A stretch of 64,000 bases of DNA, from positions 124,001 to 188,000 of the forward strand of contig NZ_LZHW01000102.1 of the NCBI RefSeq assembly GCF_001667265.1, read 5' to 3'. Every line of letters begins with the position of its first letter. The stretch's first letter is position 1. The DNA is from Mycobacterium sp. ACS4331. Its GTDB lineage: Bacteria > Actinomycetota > Actinomycetes > Mycobacteriales > Mycobacteriaceae. Shown in pieces: positions 8,123-16,670 of the stretch. The notes under the pieces were generated by a model. The model was not told the origin of the DNA. It saw nothing but the letters and a program-made list of their open reading frames with translations, and ran no database searches. The translations under genes and the position numbers were made by a program.

Positions 8123-9425
8123 CCACCCGGGCCGCCACGGTGCCCAGCCGCCACATGCCGCGGTAGGTCATCGGATTGAGCAGCGTGGGCCACTTGGTGC
8201 GCACCATGTGCTCCGACAGCGGTCGGCCCTCGAACCGGTCGATCAGCCAGCGCAGGGTCATCGGAGCCGACATCGGGTGCAGCAGAAGATGTTCGCTGAA
8301 CATGTCGCGGTGATAGGTGACGTGCGACCCGCCGGTCTTGTACACGTCGGTGAGCTCGTCGATGTCGTCGACCGACACAATGCGATCGTGCACGGCCTGC
8401 ACGATCAGCACCGGTGGTGTCGGGGCGGTGCGGCCCAGTTTGATGTCCTTGAAGACGTGCTGGATCTCGGGGCTGTCGAGAAGTTCGTCCAGCGGGCAGT
8501 CCACCAGTGCATCCATGTCGGTGCGGATATGCCGGAGCACGGCGTGCATCGTGGTCATCCGCTCGATGCGGGCCAGCATCTTCTGGCCCTCGGGGGTGGC
8601 GTGCTCGTCGATCAGGCGGCGCAGGTCGGGGTAGATGTGCGTCAGCGCGGCCACCACGGTGGCGGGCAGCCCGGAGTAGATCGTTCCGTTGAGCCTGCGG
8701 AAGGTGTGCCCCAGATCGCCGACCGGGGAGCCCAGGACGGCGCCGACGACGTTGAGTTCGGGGGCGTAGTCGGCGCACACCTCGGCGGCCCACGCGGTGG
8801 CCAGACCGCCGCCGGAGTATCCCCACAGCCCCACGGGCGCAGCCGGGTCCAGATCCAGTCGCGGGGCGGAGAGCGCCGCGCGCAGTCCGTCGAGCACGTG
8901 GTGACCGGGCTCGTTGGGGGCGCCCCACATCCCGCGGGTGCCCTCGTGGTCGGGCACCGACACGGCCCAGCCCTCGGCGAGCGCGGCGGCGACCAGCAGA
9001 AACTCAAGCTGAGGCAGTGAGCCGACGGCGTGTGCGCCGCGCCGCAGCGCATAGGACGGGAAGCAGCGGTCGCTGACGGCGTCGATCGCGCACTGGTAGG
9101 ACAGCACGGGAGTGGGCCTGTGCGGCGAGCGCTCGGTGGGTACCAGCACGGTGGTGACGACGGCCTCGGGCTCGCCGTCCATATCGGTGGTCCGGTACAG
9201 CAGCTGGGTGGCGACGATGCGCTGCGGGATCACTCCGAGGAACGCAAGCTGCACGTCACGGCTGCGCAGCACGGTCCCGGGGCGGGCGTGTTCGTAGCCG
9301 GCCGGGGGGAGATAGAAGGGGTCCTTGGACGGCACCAGGGGCCGTGTCTGCTCACCCCACTCCTCATGGACGGGTGCACCGATCCACTCGGCACTGCTCA
9401 CCTCGGCTGTGCTCCCCAGCTCCAT
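8088..9425 (-). CDS. Secretory-lipase-family alpha/beta hydrolase (Rv1592c type)
   Basis: A 445-aa protein of the fungal/actinobacterial LIP family. The nucleophile elbow is GYSGGG (Ser204), preceded by a VPDHEG-type oxyanion region, with later Asp (VHDRIVSVDD) and His (FSEHLLLHP) segments for the triad. M. tuberculosis Rv1592c is nearly collinear. No cleavable signal peptide is visible despite the family name. ATG 9425 fits homologue N-termini; an ATG at 9449 adds eight basic residues. Substrate is unknown, presumably an ester or acylglycerol. Confidence 0.85.
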   Translation of the reverse strand: MELGSTAEVSSAEWIGAPVHEEWGEQTRPLVPSKDPFYLPPAGYEHARPGTVLRSRDVQLAFLGVIPQRIVATQLLYRTTDMDGEPEAVVTTVLVPTERSPHRPTPVLSYQCAIDAVSDRCFPSYALRRGAHAVGSLPQLEFLLVAAALAEGWAVSVPDHEGTRGMWGAPNEPGHHVLDGLRAALSAPRLDLDPAAPVGLWGYSGGGLATAWAAEVCADYAPELNVVGAVLGSPVGDLGHTFRRLNGTIYSGLPATVVAALTHIYPDLRRLIDEHATPEGQKMLARIERMTTMHAVLRHIRTDMDALVDCPLDELLDSPEIQHVFKDIKLGRTAPTPPVLIVQAVHDRIVSVDDIDELTDVYKTGGSHVTYHRDMFSEHLLLHPMSAPMTLRWLIDRFEGRPLSEHMVRTKWPTLLNPMTYRGMWRLGTVAARVVTGRVLHRRPL

Positions 9426-9493
9426 GCGTCGCCTCCAGACGGTGGACAAAGTTCACCCATTGTCTCTTAAGGATCCCTTAGAATCCAACTTGC

Positions 9494-10186
9494 TCAGTTT
9501 GGCGGACGCAGGGCCGCGAACTCGTCAGTGACACGCAGGCGGGAGTCGGTGAAGCGGTACAGCGCGGCGGGGCGGCCGCCGCTGCGGCCGGACTGCGCGG
9601 TGGTTCCGGTGCGGGTGATCACGCCGCGGCGGGCCAGAACCCGCTGCAGATTTGTCGCGTCGACCTGGTAGCCCAGGGCCGCGCTGTAGATGTCTCGCAG
9701 CGTGGAGAGGGCGAATTCCTTTGGCGCCAAGGCGAACCCAATGTTGGTGTAGGAGAGTTTGGCCACCAGTCGGGCGCGTGCGTGCTCGACCATGGGGCCG
9801 TGGTCGAAGGCCATCGGCGGCAGCGCGTGCAAGGGGTGCCAACGGGTGTCGGGCGGAAGTTCCGGGGTCGCGGGGGAGGGCACCAGGCCCAGGAAGGTCG
9901 AGGCGATGGTGCGTGCGCCGGGTACCCGGTCCGGCTCGGAGAACACCGCCAACTGCTCCAGATGGGCGATCTCACGCAGGTCGACCTTCTCCGCGAGCTG
10001 GCGGCGCACCGAACTCGTCATGTCCTCGTCGTGCCGCAGACTGCCTCCCGGCAGGGCCCAGGCGCCGCGCTCGGGATCGAGTGCACGCTCCCACAGCAGG
10101 ACGTTGAGCTGTGGAAAACGCGTCTCAAGGTCGCGAACCTGGAACACGACGGCGAGCACCTCATGCGCAGTGCTAGTATGAGCCAT
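9494..10186 (-). CDS. nrtR: NrtR-type transcriptional regulator of NAD synthesis (Nudix + winged helix)
   Basis: A 230-aa protein with an N-terminal Nudix fold and C-terminal winged helix. The Nudix box is degenerate: GGSLRHDEDMTSSVRRQLAEK keeps the first Gly, Glu and Arg but replaces the catalytic REUXEE by RQLAEK, as in regulators that bind ADP-ribose or NAD-type ligands without hydrolysis. The DNA-binding part (about 150-225) ends with SGRSGGRPAALYRF. It diverges from nadABC across a 23-bp palindrome, matching the characterised M. smegmatis NrtR. ATG 10186 has TACAAT 7 bp upstream, so it is probably leaderless and autorepressed. An upstream open frame continues antisense through nadA and is rejected. 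Confidence 0.9.
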   Translation of the reverse strand: MAHTSTAHEVLAVVFQVRDLETRFPQLNVLLWERALDPERGAWALPGGSLRHDEDMTSSVRRQLAEKVDLREIAHLEQLAVFSEPDRVPGARTIASTFLGLVPSPATPELPPDTRWHPLHALPPMAFDHGPMVEHARARLVAKLSYTNIGFALAPKEFALSTLRDIYSAALGYQVDATNLQRVLARRGVITRTGTTAQSGRSGGRPAALYRFTDSRLRVTDEFAALRPPN

Positions 10187-10209
10187 GTTTTCGATTGTAA
10201 GTCGAAAAC
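10174..10209. promoter_or_regulatory. nrtR/nadA divergent promoters and NrtR operator
   Basis: An exact inverted repeat GTTTTCGA (10187-10194) - N7 - TCGAAAAC (10202-10209) begins one base before the nrtR start codon. Its spacer contains the minus-strand -10 TACAAT (10199-10194). On the plus strand TAGTAT (10174-10179) is a -10 for nadA with a start near 10186, so the operator would act as a roadblock. The location and symmetry fit autoregulation plus nadABC repression. Confidence 0.8.
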
Positions 10210-10231
10210 CTCGACGCCGAAAGGATCGGTC

Positions 10232-11275
10232 ATGACCGTCACCGCACGCGACATGGACACCGCGCTGGCAGCCCGCATCGTCGACGGCCCCAACGGCTAC
10301 TCCGGTGTGGAGGGCGACGAGGAATGGGCCGAGCAGGTCCGCCGGCTGGCCAAGCTGCGCGGTGCGACCCTGCTGGCGCACAACTACCAGCTGCCGGCGA
10401 TCCAGGACGTCGCCGATCACGTCGGGGACTCGCTGGCGCTGTCCCGGATCGCCGCGGAGGCTCCCGAGGACACCATCGTCTTCGCGGGCGTGCACTTCAT
10501 GGCCGAGACCGCCAAGATCCTGTCGCCGGACAAGACCGTGCTGATCCCGGACCAGCGCGCGGGATGCTCGCTGGCCGACTCCATCACCGCCGACGAACTG
10601 CGGGCATGGAAGGACGAACACCCCGACGCCGTGGTGGTGTCGTATGTGAACACCACCGCCGCGGTCAAGGCGCTCACCGACATCTGCTGCACCTCCTCCA
10701 ACGCCGTCGAAGTCGTGGCGTCGATCGATCCGGACCGCGAGGTGCTGTTCTGCCCGGATCAGTTCCTGGGTGCGCATGTGCGCCGCATGACCGGGCGCAA
10801 GAACATGCACATCTGGGCCGGTGAATGCCACGTCCATGCGGGCATCAACGGCGACGAGCTCGCCGAACAGGCTCGCAGTCACCCCGACGCCGAACTGTTC
10901 GTCCACCCCGAATGCGGCTGTGCGACCTCAGCTCTCTACCTCGCCGGAGAGGGCGCCTTCCCGGAGGACCGGGTCAAGATCCTGTCCACCGGCGGCATGC
11001 TCGACGCGGCCCGCGAGTCCAAGGCCCGCCAGGTGCTGGTGGCCACCGAGGTCGGCATGCTGCACCAGTTGCGGCGTGCCGCACCGGAGATCGACTTCCA
11101 GGCGGTCAACGACCGGGCGTCGTGCAGGTACATGAAGATGATCACGCCCGCGGCGATGCTGCGGTGCCTGATCGAAGGCGCCGACGAGGTTCATGTCGAC
11201 CCCGAGACCGCGCGACTGGCCCGGGCCAGCGTGCAGCGAATGATCGAGATCGGGCAGCCCGGCGGCGGGGAATGA
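10232..11275 (+). CDS. nadA: Quinolinate synthase NadA
   Basis: Makes quinolinate from iminoaspartate and dihydroxyacetone phosphate, the second step of de novo NAD synthesis. It is 347 aa. Three cysteines spaced as the [4Fe-4S] ligands of the family are Cys112 (RAGCSLAD), Cys199 (WAGECHVH) and Cys298 (DRASCRYM); LLAHNYQLPAIQDVADHVGDS is the substrate loop near residue 50. ATG 10232 has an AAGGA sequence 6 bp upstream and follows the palindrome. It overlaps nadB by 4 bp (ATGA). Confidence 0.96.
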   Translation: MTVTARDMDTALAARIVDGPNGYSGVEGDEEWAEQVRRLAKLRGATLLAHNYQLPAIQDVADHVGDSLALSRIAAEAPEDTIVFAGVHFMAETAKILSPDKTVLIPDQRAGCSLADSITADELRAWKDEHPDAVVVSYVNTTAAVKALTDICCTSSNAVEVVASIDPDREVLFCPDQFLGAHVRRMTGRKNMHIWAGECHVHAGINGDELAEQARSHPDAELFVHPECGCATSALYLAGEGAFPEDRVKILSTGGMLDAARESKARQVLVATEVGMLHQLRRAAPEIDFQAVNDRASCRYMKMITPAAMLRCLIEGADEVHVDPETARLARASVQRMIEIGQPGGGE

Positions 11276-12870
11276 CCACACCGGCCTGCGGGGGCGCAGG
11301 TGTGTGGCAGCAGCGGGCTGACGTAGTCGTGATCGGAACGGGCGTCGCGGGATTGGTGGCTGCCCTGGCGGCCCACCGCAGTGCCGGGAAGCGGCCCCTG
11401 CGCGTCGTCGTCCTGAGCAAGGCCCCGCGGGGTGAGATCTCCACCGCCACGTTCTACGCGCAGGGCGGCATCGCCGTGGTGCTGCCCGACACCGCAGACA
11501 CCGTCGACGCCCACGTGGCCGACACCCTGGTCGCGGGCGGCGGGCTGTGCGATCCCGCCGCCGTCGCCTCGATCGTCGCCGACGGGCACCGGGCGGTCGC
11601 CGACCTGGTGCGCAACGGCGCCCGATTCGACGAGGCCACCCCGGGCCGCTGGGCACTGACGCGCGAGGGCGGTCACACCAGGCGTCGCATCATCCACGCG
11701 GGTGGTGACGCCACCGGAGCCGAGGTTCAGCGTGCCCTCAACGACGCCGCGGCCATGCTGGACATCCGGTATGAGCACGCGGTGCTGCAGGTGCTGACCG
11801 ACGGCGGTGAGGTTCGCGGGGTCCACGTGGTCAGCCCCGACGGACCCGGTGTCATCCACGCTCCGTCGGTCGTCCTGGCCACCGGCGGTCTGGGCCATCT
11901 CTATGCGGCCACCACCAATCCGTCCGGATCGACCGGTGACGGGATCGCGCTGGCACTGCGTGCGGGGGTGGCGGTCAGCGACATCGAGTTCATCCAGTTC
12001 CACCCGACCATGCTCTTCGACGGAAGCGCCGGCGGCAGGCGTCCGCTCATCACCGAGGCCATTCGTGGGGAAGGGGCAATTCTTGTTGATGCACAAGGTG
12101 ATTCGGTGATGGCGGGAGTCCACCCGATGGCGGATCTGGCGCCACGCGATGTGGTGGCCGCCGCCATCGACGCGCGGATGCGGGCCACCGGCGCGCCGTG
12201 TGTCTATCTCGACGCGCGCGGCGTCCCCGACTTCGCGCGCCGCTTTCCGACGGTCACCGCGTCCTGCCACGCCGCGGGCATCGACCCGACGCGCCAGCCG
12301 ATCCCGGTGCTGCCCGGTGCCCATTACAGCTGTGGGGGAGTCCTCACCGACGTCACCGGGCAGACGTCACTCCCGGGCCTCTACGCGGCGGGCGAAGTCG
12401 CTCGCACCGGCATGCACGGGGCCAACCGGTTGGCGTCCAACAGTCTGCTCGAGGGTCTGGTGGTGGGTGCGCGCGCCGGTGCCGCGGCCGCCGGGCACGC
12501 CGCGTCGGCAGGCTCGAGCCGGGCAGGCGCACCGGCGCTGCCGCGCCAGGAGGTCCTCGACCGGGCCGAACTGCAGATCGCGATGTCGCGCGATGCGTCC
12601 GTCGTCCGCGACGCCGCGGGTCTGCGCAGGCTCACCGACACACTCGCCGATTCCGGGCCGCGCCCGGTCGGCACGCGCGCGGCGCTCGAGAATGCCGCGT
12701 TGACTCTGACGGCCCAGGCCGTGGCCGTGGCCGCCGCGGACCGGACCGAGAGCCGCGGCTGCCATCATCGGTCCGACTGGCCCGAGACCGACGGCGCCCA
12801 GGAGCGCAGCACGGTGGTTCGCCTGGTCGACGGTCGGGTTCAGGTCGGCGACTCGGTGGTGGCCGCATGA
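11272..12870 (+). CDS. nadB: L-aspartate oxidase NadB
   Basis: FAD flavoprotein oxidising L-aspartate to iminoaspartate for NadA. It is 532 aa. The N-terminal dinucleotide motif is VVIGTGVAGLVAALAA (about residue 20); ATFYAQGGIAVVL, RRRIIHAGGDATG, FIQFHPTMLF and the C-terminal GLYAAGEVARTGMHGANRLASNSLLEG motif region are diagnostic of the family. The ATG overlaps the nadA stop and its own stop overlaps nadC, so nadABC is one translationally coupled unit behind the NrtR operator. Confidence 0.96.
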   Translation: MTTPACGGAGVWQQRADVVVIGTGVAGLVAALAAHRSAGKRPLRVVVLSKAPRGEISTATFYAQGGIAVVLPDTADTVDAHVADTLVAGGGLCDPAAVASIVADGHRAVADLVRNGARFDEATPGRWALTREGGHTRRRIIHAGGDATGAEVQRALNDAAAMLDIRYEHAVLQVLTDGGEVRGVHVVSPDGPGVIHAPSVVLATGGLGHLYAATTNPSGSTGDGIALALRAGVAVSDIEFIQFHPTMLFDGSAGGRRPLITEAIRGEGAILVDAQGDSVMAGVHPMADLAPRDVVAAAIDARMRATGAPCVYLDARGVPDFARRFPTVTASCHAAGIDPTRQPIPVLPGAHYSCGGVLTDVTGQTSLPGLYAAGEVARTGMHGANRLASNSLLEGLVVGARAGAAAAGHAASAGSSRAGAPALPRQEVLDRAELQIAMSRDASVVRDAAGLRRLTDTLADSGPRPVGTRAALENAALTLTAQAVAVAAADRTESRGCHHRSDWPETDGAQERSTVVRLVDGRVQVGDSVVAA

Positions 12871-13733
12871 GCCGGGCTGTGATGACGCCGGCCGAACTCG
12901 CCGATGCGCGGCAGGTGATCGCCCGGGGTCTCGACGAGGATCTGCGCTACGGGCCCGACGTGACGACGCTGGCCACGGTCGGGGCGGATGCCCGCACCAC
13001 GGCCGCGATGGTCACCCGCGTCGACGGGGTGGCCGCCGGCGTCGACCTCGCGCTGCTGGTGCTCGACGAGGTGCTCGGCAGCGACGGCTACCGCGTGACG
13101 GGGCGCGCCGACGACGGCGACCGACTGCGCCGGGGCGATGCGCTGCTGACCCTCGAGGCCGAGACACGTGGCCTGCTCACCGCCGAACGCACGATGCTGA
13201 ACCTGGTGTGCCATCTGTCGGGCATCGCGACCGCCACCGCGGCCTGGGTGGCCGAGGTTGACGGGACCAGGGCGCGAATCCGTGACACCCGCAAGACCCT
13301 GCCGGGCCTGCGGGCGCTGCAGAAGTACGCGGTGCGGGTCGGCGGCGGGGTCAACCACCGGATGGGGTTGGGTGACGCGGCGCTGATCAAGGACAACCAT
13401 GTTGCGGCCGCGGGGTCGGTGGTGCCGACGTTGCGCGCGGTGCGCGCCGCGGCGCCGGACCTGCCGTGCGAGGTTGAGGTCGACTCGCTGGAACAGCTCG
13501 ACGAGGTGCTCGCCGAGGACGTGCAACTGGTGCTGCTGGACAACTTCGCGGTCTGGGAGACTCAGATCGCCGTGCAGCGACGTGACTCGGTCGCGCCGGA
13601 TGTGCTGCTGGAGTCCTCGGGCGGCCTCTCGTTGGAGGACGCCGCGGCGTATGCGGGCACGGGAGTCGACTACCTCGCCGTGGGGGCGCTGACGCACTCG
13701 GTGCGGGTGCTCGACATCGGCCTCGATTTCTGA
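12867..13733 (+). CDS. nadC: Nicotinate-nucleotide pyrophosphorylase (quinolinate phosphoribosyltransferase) NadC
   Basis: Converts quinolinate and PRPP to nicotinate mononucleotide, the branch point into NAD. It is 288 aa. Family motifs are GLDEDLRYGPDVTT, LNLVCHLSGIATAT, RDTRKTLPGLRALQKYAV, GGGVNHRMGLGDAALIKDNH, EVEVDSLEQLDE and LLESSGGLSLE. ATG 12867 overlaps the nadB stop (ATGA); ATG 12882 is a possible internal alternative. A strong hairpin lies 17 bp beyond its stop. Confidence 0.96.
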   Translation: MSRAVMTPAELADARQVIARGLDEDLRYGPDVTTLATVGADARTTAAMVTRVDGVAAGVDLALLVLDEVLGSDGYRVTGRADDGDRLRRGDALLTLEAETRGLLTAERTMLNLVCHLSGIATATAAWVAEVDGTRARIRDTRKTLPGLRALQKYAVRVGGGVNHRMGLGDAALIKDNHVAAAGSVVPTLRAVRAAAPDLPCEVEVDSLEQLDEVLAEDVQLVLLDNFAVWETQIAVQRRDSVAPDVLLESSGGLSLEDAAAYAGTGVDYLAVGALTHSVRVLDIGLDF

Positions 13734-13748
13734 CGTCGACGGGTGTCG

Positions 13749-14834
13749 TCAGCCGCGCTGGATGACGTCCAGCGCGGCTCGCTGAGCGCGTCGGGCAGGC
13801 GACTTTGCCGTTCGGCCGCCATGGCGGCGCGCCTCGCGCACGTAGCGGCGACGATCGCGGCGGGTCGACAGCGAATTCAGCAGCGCGGGGTCGAACGGCA
13901 GGTCAGGTCGCGCGGTGATCTGATCGCGCACCCAGCCGCGTTCGACCCGGAGCAGGAGCAGCACGGGCACGACGAAGATGGCGACGTTCACCGCGACCTT
14001 GAGCGCCAACATCCCCAGAGCCGCAGCCGGGGCGTCGGGACCCGGTGCGTCCCAGATGAAGTGCATCAGCGACGCCGCGCCGAACAGCCCGACCGCCGTC
14101 AGCAGCCGCCGCGACCGCGGCCAGCTGTCCCGACCGGCGAACGAGGGGAGCAGCATCAACACCCCCACGGTCGCCAGGGCGGTGTAGGACCAGTGCGCGG
14201 GGACGGCGGTGAACGCCCGCAGGATCAGGTTGGCGCCGGCGCCCACCACATCGGAGTCCAAGCTGGCGATGGCCTGGCGGCTGGCGTACACCAGGTCCTC
14301 CATCAGGTCGAAACCGACACCGACGAACATGCCCAGCAGAAGGGCGTGGGAGATCCGGTTGAACACCGCCGCGCTGAGCACCAGCACCACCGCGGCGCAC
14401 ACCGCCTTGGCGGCCTCCTCGACGAACGGGGCCGAGAGCGCCGCCGACCACCGCTCCGCGGTGTCGGGGTCCAGGACGCTGCGCCAGAACCCGAACAGCG
14501 CGGTGTTGCCGTGCAGTGCGAGCACCATCGCGGTGGTGGCCCCGAGGGCCGTGCCGGCGGCCAGCACCTGTGGGTGCGCCCGCACACTGCGGAACGGGTC
14601 GAACTTCAGCATCAGCCACAGCAGGAACGCGATGAGCCCCAGCCACAGCGGCGCCAGCGCGATCTGGGCGGCGAGGGTTTCGGCGATGGCGGCTCCGTCG
14701 CTGAGCAGCATCAGCACGGTGCTCAGTCCGACCGCGGCGACGAACAGCCAGAACACCGCTGATTCGGGCCGGTAGACGACCGGGGTCCGAGTCGCGGTCA
14801 CGGGGTCGGCGGTGTGGTTCTCCATGACGGTCAC
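13749..14834 (-). CDS. PrsW-family membrane protease
   Basis: A 361-aa polytopic protein with the PrsW signature: EEAAKA in one helix (the EExxK motif), a second helix with GMFVGVGFDLMEDLVY and a third with a conserved His (SLMHFIWD). About eight hydrophobic helices are followed by a basic cytoplasmic tail. PrsW-type glutamic proteases clip anti-sigma factors or act in prenyl-type processing; the substrate here is unknown. The GTG overlaps the stop of the upstream gene (GTGA) and has AGGAG 7 bp before it, so the two genes are coupled. ATG 14825 is an alternative. Confidence 0.8.
   Translation of the reverse strand: MTVMENHTADPVTATRTPVVYRPESAVFWLFVAAVGLSTVLMLLSDGAAIAETLAAQIALAPLWLGLIAFLLWLMLKFDPFRSVRAHPQVLAAGTALGATTAMVLALHGNTALFGFWRSVLDPDTAERWSAALSAPFVEEAAKAVCAAVVLVLSAAVFNRISHALLLGMFVGVGFDLMEDLVYASRQAIASLDSDVVGAGANLILRAFTAVPAHWSYTALATVGVLMLLPSFAGRDSWPRSRRLLTAVGLFGAASLMHFIWDAPGPDAPAAALGMLALKVAVNVAIFVVPVLLLLRVERGWVRDQITARPDLPFDPALLNSLSTRRDRRRYVREARRHGGRTAKSPARRAQRAALDVIQRG
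13751..13779. terminator. 12-bp hairpin between convergent nadC and prsW-like gene
   Basis: AGCCGCGCTGGA (13751-13762) and TCCAGCGCGGCT (13768-13779) are exact complements around a TGACG loop. The stem starts at the stop codon of the minus-strand gene and lies 18 bp after nadC. It is the strongest intergenic hairpin I saw in the window and probably terminates transcription in both directions, although no U-run follows. Confidence 0.6.
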
Positions 14835-15406
14835 GGCTGGCTCCTGGTGAGGGGGGCGACGATCTCGGCGACCGGAGGGGCCGGGCTCTCGGCGTCGCCG
14901 AGCGCCAGCACCGAGACGACGACGTCGTCGTCGGCCAGGAAGGCGCACGTGCCGGTGCGGCGTTCCGCGACCACGACACAGGTGTCGCCGGTCAACCCGC
15001 CGTCGGCGCTGGCGATCCGTCCGCCGTCGAGGGCCGAAGTCCAGCCGGCCACCCGGTTGGATCGGATCAGCCGCTGTGCCACCGCATCCGGGTCGCGTTC
15101 ACCCCGGTCGTAGACCTGGACCACGACCGTCGCGCCGCCGGACCGCAGTGCCATGGTGTGCCCGTCGTCGCGGGTCTCCCAGCCGGGTGGGGCGGTGACC
15201 AGCAGACCGTGGCCGGCGGAACTGACGATCTCGATCGCATCGGATCCCGGTGCGGCGACGTTCCATTCGCGCTCGGGTGCCAGGGCGGCGAGCAGCATCG
15301 GGACACCGGGGATGGCCAGCATGAGCGCGGCGAGTGTGAACGCCGCCTTCTTCTGGGTGAGTCTGCGTCGGCCCGCCGGGACGGTCGGCGTAACGGGCAG
15401 GGTCAT
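14831..15406 (-). CDS. Single-pass membrane-anchored protein, unknown function
   Basis: A 191-aa protein: a short cytoplasmic basic stretch (GRRRLTQKK), one membrane helix (residues about 22-42), then an extracytoplasmic domain of about 145 residues. The outer part has two cysteines (DTCVVV and TGTCAF) that could pair. It ends in coupling overlap with the PrsW-like protease, which makes it a candidate substrate or partner by context only. ATG 15406 is chosen because longer in-frame extensions upstream lack membrane-protein character. Confidence 0.65.
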   Translation of the reverse strand: MTLPVTPTVPAGRRRLTQKKAAFTLAALMLAIPGVPMLLAALAPEREWNVAAPGSDAIEIVSSAGHGLLVTAPPGWETRDDGHTMALRSGGATVVVQVYDRGERDPDAVAQRLIRSNRVAGWTSALDGGRIASADGGLTGDTCVVVAERRTGTCAFLADDDVVVSVLALGDAESPAPPVAEIVAPLTRSQP

Positions 15407-15706
15407 GGACGGCGGGCACCCCCATCTGGTCGGCACAGGTGAGCGGCCAGCATAAATCGACGCAGGCGTCAAAACGGGTGTGGCGCGCCGGGCCCGACAC
15501 AACCGCCGGGGTTCTCGCCTCAGCTGCTGCAGAACGCTACGGTTTCGGATCGTCGCTGGCCGTTGTCGTCGCAGTACGTGAAGTGAATGTGCAGGTAGCA
15601 ACGCTTATGTAGCGGATCAGGAGCAAAATGTTGCACTGCTACGGTTTGTTGGTTTACTGTGGAGCGCAGCCGGACAGTCCGGCGGTTGCCGCCGAAAGGG
15701 CCAACG
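15407..15706. other. 300-bp divergent intergenic region, no gene supported
   Basis: This separates the anchored-protein/prsW pair from the PknH-sensor-like gene. It is lower in GC than its surroundings and must carry both promoters. A 10-mer GCTACGGTTT occurs twice (about 15535 and 15638), and a GTAGCAAC / GTTGC imperfect inversion lies around 15597-15633. A 65-codon minus-strand frame at 15520-15717 has no start signal and overlaps the downstream start, so I do not call it. Confidence 0.5.
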
Positions 15707-16663
15707 ATGACGAGCACTCAGACCCCCTCGGGACACGACCTCTGGCGCGCTCCGAGCGCTGCCGCGGCCGATGGACCCACCCGCGTCATTCCCGGACGCC
15801 GGCCCGCCCCGCCCCATCATCCGCAGCCGCACTGGGGACCGCCGATGCCGCCGGTTCCTCCCGGTGCGCCGTGGCCGATGCCCACCGCGCCGAACAACGG
15901 CGGAAACGGTAAGAAGTGGGCCATCGTCGCCGGGGCTGCGGTCGCCGTGGCGGCGCTCGCGACGGCGACGGTGGTGGTCGCCACCACCGGAGGCTCGGGC
16001 CAGAGCGGTCCTTCGCAGGTCACCACCACGACCGTGACGCCGACCACCCCGGTCGAGACCACTTCGCCCACAAGCGAACCCGCGGCCGCGGCCGTCGACC
16101 CCGCTTCGGTGCTGCTGTCCCGGTCGGATGCCGAGGATCTCCTGCGCGATTCGCTCAAGGCGATGGGCAACAGCGACACACTGATCGACAACAGCGACCG
16201 CATCGATCGGGCCGAGTGCATGGGCTCGTGGGGGCCTGCCGAGCGCAGGGCCTATGCGGGCAGCGGCTACGACGAGGTTGCCGTCAGTGGGTTCAAATCC
16301 GCAGGCGACAGCGGTGTGCTGCTGATCCAGGCCGCGGTCAGTTTCGACTCACCCAGCGATGCCCAGGAGTACGTTGGCACCGCGCGGGACTCCTGGCGCG
16401 GATGCGCCGACAGCGTCGTGATGATGTCCAGGGAGGACAAGCCGCCAGTGCCGGTCCGCTTCGGTTCGGTCGGAACCGGTGGCGACGGCTTCCTGACCCA
16501 GAGCCAGGGGCCGGACTCGCCCGACGCGATGGTCGGCTGCGAGCACGCGCTGGGCGTCCGTGGCGCGATCGTCATCGACACGATGGTCTGCAGCACCGCC
16601 TACACCGGGCAGGGGCTCGAGGTCGCCGAGGCCATCGCCAAGAACGTCGACCAGTCGTCCTGA
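15707..16663 (+). CDS. Membrane-anchored protein with PknH-like extracellular sensor domain
   Basis: A 318-aa protein: a Pro-rich cytoplasmic segment (residues about 30-68), one membrane helix (about 71-93), a Thr/Ser/Pro linker, then a domain at about 130-315 resembling the PknH C-terminal sensor. The four cysteines of that domain are present (AECMGSW, WRGCADS, VGCEHAL, MVCSTAY), giving the two expected disulfides. There is no kinase domain, so it is a free-standing sensor or lipoprotein-like relative. ATG 15707 has AAGGG 6 bp upstream. Function unknown; it may bind a small molecule or cell-wall lipid outside the membrane. Confidence 0.8.
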   Translation: MTSTQTPSGHDLWRAPSAAAADGPTRVIPGRRPAPPHHPQPHWGPPMPPVPPGAPWPMPTAPNNGGNGKKWAIVAGAAVAVAALATATVVVATTGGSGQSGPSQVTTTTVTPTTPVETTSPTSEPAAAAVDPASVLLSRSDAEDLLRDSLKAMGNSDTLIDNSDRIDRAECMGSWGPAERRAYAGSGYDEVAVSGFKSAGDSGVLLIQAAVSFDSPSDAQEYVGTARDSWRGCADSVVMMSREDKPPVPVRFGSVGTGGDGFLTQSQGPDSPDAMVGCEHALGVRGAIVIDTMVCSTAYTGQGLEVAEAIAKNVDQSS

Positions 16664-16670
16664 GATCGGA

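Noticed and set aside
15520..15717. Possible 65-codon minus-strand gene
   Set aside because: It overlaps the start of the PknH-sensor-like gene, has no ribosome site or usual start codon, and matches no family I know.
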